DNA from: Rothia sp. P100
Lineage (GTDB): Bacteria > Actinomycetota > Actinomycetes > Actinomycetales > Micrococcaceae
Assembly: GCF_023712425.1 (NCBI RefSeq)
Contig: NZ_JAMAYG010000001.1
Location: 1 to 64,000, forward strand
Length of the DNA stretch: 64,000 nt
Direction: 5' to 3'
Shown here: positions 26,811 to 35,147 of the stretch, in pieces
Layout: every line of letters starts with the position of its first letter
How positions within the stretch are numbered: position 1 is the stretch's first letter
Position numbers and translations under genes: made by a program
Notes under the pieces: generated by a model
Seen by the model: only the letters and a program-made list of their open reading frames with translations
The model's database searches: none
Told to the model about the DNA's origin: nothing

Positions 26811-28991
26811 TTAGAGCATGCAGCTGACGCAGCCCTCAATCTCGGTGCCTTCAAGAGCCATCTGACGAATACGTGAGTAGTAGATGGTCTTGATGCCCTT
26901 ACGCCAAGCGTAAATCTGGGCGCGGTTGACGTCGCGCGTGGTCGCAGTGTCCTTGAAGAAGAGGGTCAGTGACAGACCCTGATCCACGTGCTGGGTTGCC
27001 ACAGCATAGGTATCAATGATCTTCTCGTAACCAATTTCGTAGGAGTCCTGATAGTAGTCCAGGTTCTCATTGGTCATAAAGGGTGCCGGGTAGTAGACGC
27101 GGCCCAGCTTACCTTCCTTACGGATCTCGATCTTCGATGCAATGGGGTGGATCGATGAGGTGGAGCCGTTGATGTAAGAGATAGAACCGGTGGGCGGTAC
27201 AGCCTGCAGGTTCTGGTTGTACATACCGTGCTCGGCAACCTCAGCTGCCAGCTGCTTCCAGTCCTCAGCACCGGGCACAAAGTGACCGGCAAAGAGTTCG
27301 CGGGCCCGCTCGGTTTCGAAATCCCAGGTGCCGTTGATGTACTTCTCGAAGTACTCCCCCGACGCGTACTTTGACTTCTCAAAGCCCACAAAGGTTTCCT
27401 TGCGCTCCTTGGCGATTTCCATGGACGCGCGGATGGCGTGGTAGGTCACCGTGTAGAAGTACATGTTGGTGAAGTCCAGTGCTTCTTCTGAACCGTAGTA
27501 GACGTGCTCACGAGCCAGGTAGCCGTGCAGGTTCATCTGCCCCAGACCCACAGCGTGGCTCATGGAGTTACCGCGCTCAATGGAGGGCACGGAGGTGATG
27601 TCTGACTGGTCAGAGACAGAGGTGAGTGCACGAATAGAGGTGCCGACAGTCTGGGCCAGGTCGCCGCCGTCCATCGCCAGGGCGATGTTCAGTGAACCCA
27701 GGTTACAGGAGATGTCCTTACCTACGGTTGCGTAGCTAAGGTCAGCGTTGTAAACGGAAGGCTCTGAGACCTGAAGGATTTCCGAGCAGAGGTTAGACAT
27801 AATAATCTTGCCCTCGATCGGGTTTGCCTTGTTCACGGTGTCTTCGAACATAACGTAGGGGTAGCCAGACTCAAACTGAATTTCAGCCAGGGTCTGGAAG
27901 AACTCGCGAGCGTTAATCTTGGTCTTCTTGATGCGGGCATCATCGACCATCTCGTAGTACTTCTCGGTGACGTTAACATCTGAGAAGGGCACGCCGTAGA
28001 TGCGCTCAACGTCGTAGGGCGAGAAGAGGTACATGTCCTCATTCTTCTTGGCCAGCTCAAAGGTGATATCGGGGATGACGACGCCCAGTGAGAGGGTCTT
28101 GATACGGATCTTTTCGTCCGCATTCTCACGCTTGGTGTCCAAGAAGGAGTAGATGTCGGGGTGGTGAGCGTGCAGGTAAACTGCACCGGCGCCCTGACGT
28201 GCGCCCAACTGGTTAGCGTATGAGAAGGAGTCTTCAAGCAGCTTCATGACGGGGATGACGCCGGAGGACTGGTTCTCAATCTTCTTGATCGGCGCACCAG
28301 CTTCACGCAGGTTAGTGAGGGCGAATGCCACACCGCCGCCGCGCTTGGAGAGCTGCAGAGCTGAGTTGATGGAGCGACCGATGGACTCCATATTGTCTTC
28401 GATGCGGAGCAGGAAGCAAGAGACCAGCTCACCGCGCTGCTTCTTACCGGCGTTGAGGAAGGTGGGGGTGGCAGGCTGGAAACGGCCCGAAATGAGCTCG
28501 TCTACGATGCTTTCTGCCAGCTGCTCGTTGCCCTCACCCAGCAGCAACGCAGTCATAACCACACGGTCTTCAAAACGTTCCAGGTAACGCTGGCCGTCAA
28601 AGGTTTTCAGCGCGTAGGAAGTGTAGAACTTGAAGGCACCCAAGAAGGTGGGGAAACGGAACTTCTGAGCGTAGGCACGCTTGGAGAGCGCCTTGACGAA
28701 GTCAAAGGAGTAGCGCTCAAAGACCTCGGGCTCGTAGTACTGATGCTTGACCAGGTAGTCAATCTTCTCTTCAAGGTCGTGGAAGAACACGGTGTTGTTG
28801 TTGACGTGCTGCAGGAAGTACTGGCGGGCTGCCTGACGGTCAGCCTCGAACTGAATCTGGCCGTTCTCATCATAGAGGTTCAGCAGCGCGTTGAGCTCAT
28901 GGTAGCCCATGCCGCGGTATTTATCGGGGGTGCTGGGGTCTTCGTGACCGGGTTCTACGCTGAGGCCGGGTACAGGGAGTTTTGATTCCAA
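26811..28991 (-). CDS. nrdE: Ribonucleotide reductase class Ib, alpha subunit NrdE
   Basis: NrdE is the catalytic subunit reducing ribonucleoside diphosphates. The 726-aa protein shows [15 protein letters not shown] near residue 30, [22 protein letters not shown] near 170 with an active-site Cys, the NLCSEI block near 385 and the C-terminal redox pair GCVSCML. It lacks the long N-terminal ATP-cone of class Ia enzymes, as expected for class Ib. The start used is a TTG that overlaps nrdI by 37 bases and follows AAGGA; an ATG 27 codons later is an alternative. Electrons come from NrdH. Confidence 0.96.
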   Translation of the reverse strand: MESKLPVPGLSVEPGHEDPSTPDKYRGMGYHELNALLNLYDENGQIQFEADRQAARQYFLQHVNNNTVFFHDLEEKIDYLVKHQYYEPEVFERYSFDFVKALSKRAYAQKFRFPTFLGAFKFYTSYALKTFDGQRYLERFEDRVVMTALLLGEGNEQLAESIVDELISGRFQPATPTFLNAGKKQRGELVSCFLLRIEDNMESIGRSINSALQLSKRGGGVAFALTNLREAGAPIKKIENQSSGVIPVMKLLEDSFSYANQLGARQGAGAVYLHAHHPDIYSFLDTKRENADEKIRIKTLSLGVVIPDITFELAKKNEDMYLFSPYDVERIYGVPFSDVNVTEKYYEMVDDARIKKTKINAREFFQTLAEIQFESGYPYVMFEDTVNKANPIEGKIIMSNLCSEILQVSEPSVYNADLSYATVGKDISCNLGSLNIALAMDGGDLAQTVGTSIRALTSVSDQSDITSVPSIERGNSMSHAVGLGQMNLHGYLAREHVYYGSEEALDFTNMYFYTVTYHAIRASMEIAKERKETFVGFEKSKYASGEYFEKYINGTWDFETERARELFAGHFVPGAEDWKQLAAEVAEHGMYNQNLQAVPPTGSISYINGSTSSIHPIASKIEIRKEGKLGRVYYPAPFMTNENLDYYQDSYEIGYEKIIDTYAVATQHVDQGLSLTLFFKDTATTRDVNRAQIYAWRKGIKTIYYSRIRQMALEGTEIEGCVSCML

Positions 28992-29416
28992 AATTCTTTC
29001 AATCCTTCTTGAACTTTTTGTACATCTTCTTGGGTTCCCATGAGCTCAAATTTGAAGAGCAGGGGAACTCCACATTTAGTGGCAACCTTCTCTGCTGCTA
29101 TGCAGTAGAGGTCACCAAAGTTTGTATTGCCCGCACCGATAACACCTACCAGGTGCTCACGATTTTGGGGCTGGTTGAGAAATTTAACTGCCTGTGGCGG
29201 TATTGATCCCGCTCCCCCAGGACGCCCGTAACTAGGCACGCAGAGCACATAGGGTGCGTGCATGATCGGTGGTTCTTCCGCAGTTTTGAGGGGGATCCGC
29301 ACATTCGCTACGCCAGTTTTTTGCACGAACTTATGAGTATTTTCTGAGATCGACGAGAAGTAAACGATGGTCGGTTGACCTGTCGCCATCATTTCTTCTG
29401 GGGGTTTAGTCTCCAT
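28955..29416 (-). CDS. nrdI: NrdI flavodoxin-like protein
   Basis: NrdI supplies oxidant to build the Mn-tyrosyl radical in NrdF. The 153-aa protein has [18 protein letters not shown] near residue 18 (FMN phosphate loop), the VPSYGRPGG segment near 62 and [17 protein letters not shown] near 92, all NrdI hallmarks. It lies between nrdH and nrdE and overlaps nrdE. An internal ATG pair near residue 9 is an alternative start. Confidence 0.94.
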   Translation of the reverse strand: METKPPEEMMATGQPTIVYFSSISENTHKFVQKTGVANVRIPLKTAEEPPIMHAPYVLCVPSYGRPGGAGSIPPQAVKFLNQPQNREHLVGVIGAGNTNFGDLYCIAAEKVATKCGVPLLFKFELMGTQEDVQKVQEGLKEFWNQNSLYPASA

Positions 29417-29483
29417 AGCTCATCATCTCCGCAAGGGGTGTTCTGGTCTCTTGATGTACCGGCGGTTCGCCAGCACATGCTGA

Positions 29484-29520
29484 AGCCCGGGCAATTCACT
29501 CTGGAATTTTCGCCCGGGCT
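29484..29520 (-). other. Intergenic hairpin between nrdH and nrdI
   Basis: AGCCCGGGC (29484-29492) and GCCCGGGCT (29512-29520) form a perfect 9-bp GC-rich stem with a 19-base loop. It lies 12 bases after the nrdH stop. It may attenuate or process the transcript so that the small nrdH message exceeds nrdIE. Confidence 0.65.
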
Positions 29521-29531
29521 ATCGTAAAGCG

Positions 29532-29765
29532 TTAGGCTGCGGCAGCTGCAAGAGCGTTGATTTTATCGGGCTGGAACCCGGACCAGTGGTCATCGCCAGC
29601 GATAACAACCGGTGCCTGCAGGTAACCCAGGCCCTTGATGCGAGCCAGCGCATCGGCGTCCTCGGTGATGTCCACGGTGTTGTAGTTAACGCCGAGCTTA
29701 TCGAGTGCGCGGTAGGTCATGTTGCACTGGACGCAGGCTGGCTTGGTGTACACCGTTACGGTCAT
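29532..29765 (-). CDS. nrdH: Glutaredoxin-like NrdH
   Basis: NrdH is the thioredoxin-reductase-linked electron donor to NrdE. The 77-aa protein starts MTVTVYTKPACVQCNMTYRA with the CVQC redox motif at residues 11-14, and has the APVVIAGDDHWSGFQPDKI ending that defines NrdH. AAGGAG lies upstream of the ATG. It is first in the nrdHIE transcript and directly follows the NrdR-box promoter. Confidence 0.96.
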   Translation of the reverse strand: MTVTVYTKPACVQCNMTYRALDKLGVNYNTVDITEDADALARIKGLGYLQAPVVIAGDDHWSGFQPDKINALAAAAA

Positions 29766-29871
29766 GATGGAGCTCTCCTTGGGGTACCCCTCAGACGGGG
29801 ATATGGGAAGTGGCGTGTCTGCTGGTTGGGGTTTTGAAGGCTAAACCTCTTGTGCCCCGAACCGAGATTTA

Positions 29872-29917
29872 ATACTACATCTAGTGTTACCTCCTCGCGC
29901 AACCCCCTAGATAGTGT
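29872..29917 (-). promoter_or_regulatory. Paired NrdR-like boxes upstream of nrdH
   Basis: Read on the minus strand, ACACTATCTAGGGGGT (29902-29917) and ACACTAGATGTAGTAT (29872-29887) both resemble the NrdR consensus ACACWATATWTWGTGT. Their centres are 30 bp apart, about three helical turns, which is the usual spacing for cooperative NrdR binding. A TAGTAT -10-like element overlaps the proximal box, so binding would block RNA polymerase. NrdR itself is not in the window. Confidence 0.75.
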
Positions 29918-29948
29918 GGTCTCTTGCCAATTTTTTAAAGACACGCGG

Positions 29949-30000
29949 CTATCCACAGCTTGGTTCCGCTTGTTCTCGCGGTTTCTGAGAGTTATCCACA
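29949..30000. promoter_or_regulatory. DnaA-box-like sites upstream of the nrd promoter
   Basis: TTATCCACA at 29992-30000 is a perfect consensus DnaA box and CTATCCACA at 29949-29957 differs by one base; both are in the same orientation, 43 bp apart. They lie just upstream of the NrdR boxes. In E. coli, DnaA boxes upstream of nrdAB link dNTP synthesis to replication initiation; a similar role here is inferred. Confidence 0.55.
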
Positions 30001-30343
30001 CCGAGCTCTTTTGAGAGAAGCTGAAAGCTGGTTACTGTGAGCTTAAAAGCAGGTTTTTTGTGCCCCGGTGGGAATAGATTTTTTTAACCGCAAGATTCCG
30101 CGGTTTATACAGGGATTAGGGATTCAACGTAAACTTTAGGCTTGAGATCAGCGCTCTCTCCCCATAAATTTTGGGCAGTTTTTTCGCCTCGGAGTGTCGG
30201 CTTCGCCGGTGCGTCTGACACTTGACAAGCCGAGTTTTTTGATGGGCAAGAACGAGCCGTAGATGAGGACGCCGGCCTGGGCGTCAGCCACTGTGGGCTG
30301 CTGCTCGGGCCGGCGTCCTGAGATAGGGCTGAGGTGTGCGACT
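30001..30343. other. Non-coding stretch between the nrd promoter and the APP1-like gene
   Basis: No gene is seen. The stretch holds T-rich runs, an AACCGC...GCGGTT inverted repeat near 30088-30107, and a larger perfect 12-bp inverted repeat, AGGACGCCGGCC (30266-30277) with GGCCGGCGTCCT (30308-30319). The latter lies 24 bases after the stop of the minus-strand gene and may end it, though without a T-run. Confidence 0.5.
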
Positions 30344-31429
30344 CTAGACTAGACCGCGCTCTTTGAGCTGCTCGTAAAGGGCAGTGCCGTCGTTGCCTTC
30401 AAGCCAGAGCGCTCCCTTGGTGATTTCCTGGGCACGATTGTCACCCCAGACACGACCAGAGGACAGCACCGATTCACCAAAAGTGAGGTTGCGAATCAAA
30501 ATCGCTTTAACATTGTGAGGGTAGCGCACCGCGAACCCATTATAAATTTCGGGGTCATGTTGACCGTCATCACCAATAAGAATCCATGTGATGTGGGGAA
30601 ATTCAGCTGCCAGTCGCTTGAGGGTGCTGACCTTGTGTTGCTGGCCAGATCGAAACCAGCGGTCTGGTGTGGGGCCCCAGTCAGTGAGCAAGAAGGTTCC
30701 CTTGGGGTAGCCATTGCGGTGCAGGAAACGGCGCAGAGTGGGCGCAACATTCCACGCACCCGTCGAAAGGTACATGAAGGGGGCTGAGGGGTAGGTGCAG
30801 TGCAGGCGATCCATCATGACTGCCATGCCGGGCGTAGCGCTGCGTGCATGCTCGTTGAGCACAAAAGAGTTCCATGCTGCCAGTAGTGGCCGGGGAAGTG
30901 CGGTGTTCATGACGGTGTCATCGACATCGCAGATAATTCCAATTTGCTGGTCTTTGGGAACAATATAAACGCTGGTTTGGGCTGGGTGTCCGCCATCAGT
31001 ACGCATGGTGACATTGTGCATACCGGGTTCGAGCTGCTGCTCGAGACGGACGTCCACGACCCCGCCGCGGTCCGCCTGAACGTCGTGGGTAACCCCTTCA
31101 ATTTCAACGGTAATTTTTGCATATGAAATTGCCACAGAAGTGAAGGAGCGCCAGCCTCGCACCGGCTCAACGGCAGGATCGCCTTTTTCAACGGAGTCAA
31201 AAAAATCTTCAAAGAGATCGGTTTTGTAGAGCACCCGCCCCAGCACGCGTACCCAGCCATCGCTACCGTAGCCCACGCTGGGTACAATGACCGGCTCAAG
31301 CTGGTTCCGCTCCGCTCTGCGCTCACGGTGAGCGTGGATTCTATTACCGATACGGAAACCCATATTAACAGCTTCGCCTGCTGCCTCTCGGGCTATGTTC
31401 ATGAATTCGTGTGCGCCTGAAGTGCTCAT
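30344..31429 (-). CDS. APP1-like phosphatidate phosphatase (DUF2183)
   Basis: A 361-aa protein with the APP1/DUF2183 HAD-like catalytic domain: IGIICDVDDTVMNT near residue 190 with the DxDxT motif, FMYLSTGAWNVAPTLRRFL near 245, LLTDWGPTPDRWFRSG near 270 and ILIGDDGQHDPEIY near 305. The N-terminal half is a beta-rich domain (RVLGRVLYKTD near 62). Family relatives dephosphorylate phosphatidic acid. No signal peptide or membrane segment is seen. Substrate in bacteria is not established. Confidence 0.87.
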   Translation of the reverse strand: MSTSGAHEFMNIAREAAGEAVNMGFRIGNRIHAHRERRAERNQLEPVIVPSVGYGSDGWVRVLGRVLYKTDLFEDFFDSVEKGDPAVEPVRGWRSFTSVAISYAKITVEIEGVTHDVQADRGGVVDVRLEQQLEPGMHNVTMRTDGGHPAQTSVYIVPKDQQIGIICDVDDTVMNTALPRPLLAAWNSFVLNEHARSATPGMAVMMDRLHCTYPSAPFMYLSTGAWNVAPTLRRFLHRNGYPKGTFLLTDWGPTPDRWFRSGQQHKVSTLKRLAAEFPHITWILIGDDGQHDPEIYNGFAVRYPHNVKAILIRNLTFGESVLSSGRVWGDNRAQEITKGALWLEGNDGTALYEQLKERGLV

Positions 31430-31511
31430 AATCCTTATTTTTTCATACTCTATGCCCTAACACGCCACGGTAGAACAGTGGCGGCGCAAGATAGAGGTTG
31501 AGTTAAGACAA

Positions 31512-31542
31512 GGGGTGGGCATCTACCGGTGATGCCCACCCC
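31512..31542 (-). terminator. Stem-loop after the lipoprotein gene
   Basis: GGGGTGGGCATC (31512-31523) and GATGCCCACCCC (31531-31542) make a perfect 12-bp stem with a 7-base loop, 30 bases downstream of the lipoprotein stop. On the minus strand it is followed by TTGTCTT, a weak T-run. Confidence 0.75.
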
Positions 31543-31572
31543 TGGGGTGTGTCTTGGTGTGGAGCTTGCTCG

Positions 31573-31998
31573 CTAGTCGACGTTCAGCACGCAGGATGCG
31601 CTGCCGGTGCCTTCAGCTTCAGTGGAGTGCAGTGGGTGGGTGAGACCGGTGCCCTTAAGACCGCAGGCTACCTCAGCGTTGGGGTCTTCTGCTTCAACGG
31701 AGATACGAATCTGAGAGTCGGAGAGGTCAGTCAGGTCATCTGCGGTGAGCTTGTAGAAAGCTTCGCCGGTAAATTCAGCAGTGTTGCCGTCAAAAGATAT
31801 TTGATCCTGGTAAACAGTGACCTTGGCGGGTGCTTCATTGCCCTCCAGCGATGCCATTACCTCAAAGGTGATGTCGTCACGGCCACCCCAGTCGCTAATT
31901 TCTTCGATGCCCATGCCGGGAACAACGGTCTGAGCGCAGCCTGCTAGAAGAGCGGACGCCGCGAGGGCGGTTGCGAGGGTAACTTTTTTCTTTGCCAT
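31573..31998 (-). CDS. Putative lipoprotein
   Basis: Started at MAKKKVTLATALAASALLAGCAQ, an ideal lipoprotein signal with lipobox LLAGC and the lipidated Cys at about residue 21, giving 141 aa. The mature part is acidic with alternating polar/hydrophobic segments (DDITFEVMASLEGNEAPAKV), and two further Cys near residues 118 and 134 could form a disulphide. No family is recognised. It is probably anchored to the outer face of the membrane. Confidence 0.75.
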   Translation of the reverse strand: MAKKKVTLATALAASALLAGCAQTVVPGMGIEEISDWGGRDDITFEVMASLEGNEAPAKVTVYQDQISFDGNTAEFTGEAFYKLTADDLTDLSDSQIRISVEAEDPNAEVACGLKGTGLTHPLHSTEAEGTGSASCVLNVD

Positions 31999-32141
31999 AC
32001 ATAAAAATATAGCGTGCTCCCAGGTTCTTGGGGTAATGCTACGCCGGTGTTTGTGACAGTTTGTGCGTAAAACCGCAGCTACAGAGCAGACAAGCGCCAC
32101 CGACATCTAAGGTCGGTGGCGCTTAGAGTGAGACTCCCCTT

Positions 32142-33236
32142 TTAGTTACTGGTGTCCAGCGAGAAGCTAGGGTTGGTTGTAACCAGGATCTTGACAGCCG
32201 TTTCGTTGCGGTTGATGAGGGTGTCAAACCCTTCGTCCACGAGATTGTCGACCAAAATTTTTCCGGTGATAAATGGTTTGAGGTTGATTTTGCCTGATTC
32301 AACAAGCTTGATGGTTTCAGGGTGGTTGTTGACGTAGGCGATAGTGCCGCGTAGGTCTACTTCTTTGAGGACAAGTTTTTGCATGTCCAGGCTGGCAGGT
32401 TTGCCCCAGATAGAGACAACAACGATGACACCCTGAGGCTTGATGGCATCGAAGAGGGTATCAAGGACGACGTTGACGGACGTGCATTCAAAGGCGAGGT
32501 CAGCACCTTTACCGTTGGTAAGCTTTTTAACTTCTTCGGGGATATCTACTTCAGTGGGTGAGAGCGCGTAATCGGCTACCCCTGAGTCGAGTGCTTTTTG
32601 GCGGCGCAGGCTGGAGGTTTCACTGATGATAACTGTTGCACCCTGAGCTTTGAGGACGGCAGCAGTGAGTAGTCCGATAGGGCCGGCTCCACCGACAAGA
32701 GCAATGTCGCCTTCTTTGACTCCGCCAGCGCGTTCCACGGCGTGGTAGCCGACAGAAAGAGGTTCGATAAGGGCTGCTTCATCGAGCGGGAGGTCTTTAG
32801 AGATTTTATGAACCCAACGACGTTTGACAGCAATTTTTTCGGCAAGCCCGCCACCTCGCCCGGCGAGACCGATGAAGTTCATATTTTCTGAGAGGTGGTA
32901 ATCCTTTGAGGTGGGGCCGGTATCAACGCTCTCATCGATGATGTAGGGCTCAACTACTACGTGGTCTCCAACCTCGAGGTCAGTGACGCCTGAACCCAGT
33001 GCTGCAACGACACCTGAGAATTCGTGCCCCAGAGTAACAGGGGCGGTTTCTCCGGAGATGGGGTGCGGAGTGGTGTGAGTGGGGCAGAAGATGGGGCCTT
33101 CGAGATATTCGTGAAGGTCAGTGCCGCAGATGCCACACCAGGCGACGCTGATGAGCACTTCTCCTTCGGCGGGTGTAGGTTCTTCTATTTCTTCGATGCG
33201 TATGTCGTTACGGTCGTAGAAACGTGCTGCCTTCAT
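32142..33236 (-). CDS. 2,3-butanediol dehydrogenase (zinc ADH family)
   Basis: A 364-aa zinc-dependent medium-chain dehydrogenase. The start is the ATG of MKAARFYDRNDIRIEE; the longer frame has no support. CGICGTDLHEYLEGPIFCP near residue 37 carries a catalytic zinc Cys and the signature of butanediol dehydrogenases, GHEFSGVV near 70 the second ligand, and GGAGPIGLL near 180 the NAD site. It would interconvert acetoin and 2,3-butanediol. Codon use is more T/A-ending than in neighbouring core genes. Confidence 0.87.
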   Translation of the reverse strand: MKAARFYDRNDIRIEEIEEPTPAEGEVLISVAWCGICGTDLHEYLEGPIFCPTHTTPHPISGETAPVTLGHEFSGVVAALGSGVTDLEVGDHVVVEPYIIDESVDTGPTSKDYHLSENMNFIGLAGRGGGLAEKIAVKRRWVHKISKDLPLDEAALIEPLSVGYHAVERAGGVKEGDIALVGGAGPIGLLTAAVLKAQGATVIISETSSLRRQKALDSGVADYALSPTEVDIPEEVKKLTNGKGADLAFECTSVNVVLDTLFDAIKPQGVIVVVSIWGKPASLDMQKLVLKEVDLRGTIAYVNNHPETIKLVESGKINLKPFITGKILVDNLVDEGFDTLINRNETAVKILVTTNPSFSLDTSN

Positions 33237-33462
33237 AGTTTTCAACCTTAAGTAGTTTTTGTGCGGGTGCACGATTGCTGTTCACCCGCTGATTTAAGTT
33301 TATTTCTCCTTAATGTGAGCGGTGCTACCGTGTCCTGTTTATTTCCCGTCATTTCTCTAACTGTGAACCGCTCTTGCACCTATATCTACGGTAGAAGCAG
33401 ATGATGAGTATTTACGGATTAGTCGGGTCATATAATCGGAAAGGTTGAAAGGTTGTGATCCG

Positions 33463-34665
33463 GTGAGTCGAGCGTTTGTAGTGTGGTTGGTGGCGGTTTC
33501 CGTTTACTTGGTGGCGATCACCGGACGAACTTCGTTTGGTGTCTCAGGCGTTTTTGCGCTGGAACGCTTCGATGTAGGTGCCTCGCAACTTGCCGTCTTC
33601 ACGTCCTTGCAGGTGGGTGTCTATGCGCTGTCGCAGATTGTGATGGGCCTTCTCATTGACCGCTTCGGCCCCCGCCGGCTCATGTCAATAGGTGCCGTCA
33701 TCATGGCATGCGGGCAGATTCTCTTGGGCATCACTACCTCCTTCTCTGTCGCGCTGGGAGCCAGAGCACTCATTGGGGTAGGCGATGCCACCGCTTTTCT
33801 TTCCCTCATGAGGCTAATCCCCGAGTGGTTCCCCCTCAGAAAGGCTCCACTCATTGCCCAAACATCAGCAGCTATTGGGCAGCTGGGCCAATTTGTGTCA
33901 GCTATCCCTTTCCTTTCACTCCTGAAAGTGCAGGGCTGGACGGTGGCCTTTGTGTCGCTGGGTTCAGTGGGCATTCTTGTCGGCTTAGCCGCCTGGGTAG
34001 CGCTACGAGACTCACCGCGTCCGCCCCTCACCACGCCCATCCCCTTAGGCTCCTTTTCAGCGCGTCTAGGGTCGGTGCTGAAGTCACCGGTCTGTTGGCA
34101 AGCTTTCTTCGTGCACTGGATGGGCTTGGTGCCACTGATCGTTTTCACCCTTATTTGGGGTGTACCCATGATGACGTTGGGGCTGGGTCTATCGGCTCAG
34201 ACCGCAGGTATGGCACTGGTGCTCTGCACCGCGGTCAATATTTTCTCTGGCCCGCTTCTGGGAGCCATCTCCCCCAGATTTGGTGCCAAACGTGAGTGCG
34301 CGGCAATTACCATGTCTGGTCTGATTGTGCTGAGCTTCCTGGTCTTCTTCCAGGCAGGCGGAGCCTTCTGGCTGCTGCTGGTAGCTGTTGCTCTGCTGGG
34401 TATGTTCGTCCCAGCGTCCAACTACGGTTTTGATACCGTGCGCGAGCGCTTATCGCCGGGTGTTTTGGCGGCTGGTACTGGGTTGGCGAATATGGGTGGT
34501 TTTACTGCGGGTATGGTGGCTGCGCAGTTGATGGGTGTGTGGTTGGAGCGTTCTGGGGAGTTTTCTTTGGTGGCTTTTGGGCAGGCTTGGTTGGCTGTTC
34601 CGTTGGTGTGGTTGCTTGGTTTGGTGGGTTTTGTGGTGAGCCGCCGGGCGATGGTGAGAGGCTAA
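33463..34665 (+). CDS. MFS transporter
   Basis: A 12-helix major facilitator of 400 aa. The start is a GTG (VSRAFVVWLVAVSVYL) after an AAAGG site; a TTG six codons earlier is possible. GLLIDRFGPRRLM near residue 66 is the loop 2-3 MFS motif, and GARALIGVGDATAFLSLMRLIPEWF near 105 lies in helices 4-5. The substrate is unknown. From about 34450 on, codons shift from C-ending to G/T-rich (TTG, GGT, GTG), a change inside a single gene that suggests recombination. Confidence 0.85.
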   Translation: MSRAFVVWLVAVSVYLVAITGRTSFGVSGVFALERFDVGASQLAVFTSLQVGVYALSQIVMGLLIDRFGPRRLMSIGAVIMACGQILLGITTSFSVALGARALIGVGDATAFLSLMRLIPEWFPLRKAPLIAQTSAAIGQLGQFVSAIPFLSLLKVQGWTVAFVSLGSVGILVGLAAWVALRDSPRPPLTTPIPLGSFSARLGSVLKSPVCWQAFFVHWMGLVPLIVFTLIWGVPMMTLGLGLSAQTAGMALVLCTAVNIFSGPLLGAISPRFGAKRECAAITMSGLIVLSFLVFFQAGGAFWLLLVAVALLGMFVPASNYGFDTVRERLSPGVLAAGTGLANMGGFTAGMVAAQLMGVWLERSGEFSLVAFGQAWLAVPLVWLLGLVGFVVSRRAMVRG

Positions 34666-34685
34666 GTTGGGTCGTACTAGTACGG

Positions 34686-34709
34686 AGCCCCTGCCGGTTG
34701 GCAGGGGCT
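34686..34709 (+). terminator. Stem-loop after the MFS gene
   Basis: AGCCCCTGCC (34686-34695) pairs with GGCAGGGGCT (34700-34709) with a 4-base loop, 20 bases after the MFS stop. A perfect 12-base palindrome CGTACTAGTACG (34673-34684) lies just before it. The T-run is poor. Confidence 0.7.
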
Positions 34710-34761
34710 GTGTGCTGTGTTGAGTTCGAATATGTATTCGATTGGGGTTGTTGGCTTCGTG

Positions 34762-35109
34762 TTAGAGGGTTGCTGCGAACTCCCCTAGTTTGGTTTTCCA
34801 CCAGGTTTTGGTGGGGTCGATCAGCTCTGCGCCGGTGAGTTTGGTGCGGTCTACGGAGACGATGCCTTTGGTGGGTGATCCGGCTGGAGTTTTTTTGGTT
34901 TGGAAGCTGACGGTAATTTCTGTGCCGTCGGTGAGGCTGGCGCGCCAGTAGCGCCATTTTTCGGTGCTGTTGATGCGGGGGTCGCCGGTGAGGCTTTCGC
35001 CGTTGATGGTTGGTGTGGTGCCGAAGAAGGTGAGCCAGTCGTCCCAGGTGATGCCGGTGCCGCGTTCGATGGTTGCTTGGCGGCTTTCAGGGGGTTGGGT
35101 GGTGGTCAT
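34762..35109 (-). CDS. Hypothetical 115-aa protein
   Basis: Not recognised. A small, soluble protein with GITWDDWLTFFGTTP near residue 19 and a Lys/Thr-rich beta-like C-terminal half (EITVSFQTKKTPAGS). It starts at an ATG 38 bases after the stop of the winged-helix gene, on the same strand. The plus strand here is strikingly G+T-rich. Confidence 0.55.
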   Translation of the reverse strand: MTTTQPPESRQATIERGTGITWDDWLTFFGTTPTINGESLTGDPRINSTEKWRYWRASLTDGTEITVSFQTKKTPAGSPTKGIVSVDRTKLTGAELIDPTKTWWKTKLGEFAATL

Positions 35110-35147
35110 GGCTGTTCTTTTTGTGAAGGTGATGGTGATGGTGGAGT

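Noticed and set aside
29949-30000. Replication origin because of DnaA boxes
   Set aside because: Only two boxes are seen and dnaA, dnaN and other origin genes are absent; regulation of nrd is more likely.
30088-30107. AACCGC/GCGGTT inverted repeat as a terminator
   Set aside because: The T-run precedes rather than follows the stem on the plus strand, and A residues follow it on the minus strand.
34502-34957. 151-aa Pro/Gln/Thr-rich minus-strand frame
   Set aside because: A product of the G+T-rich plus strand; it overlaps the MFS gene and has no coding signals.
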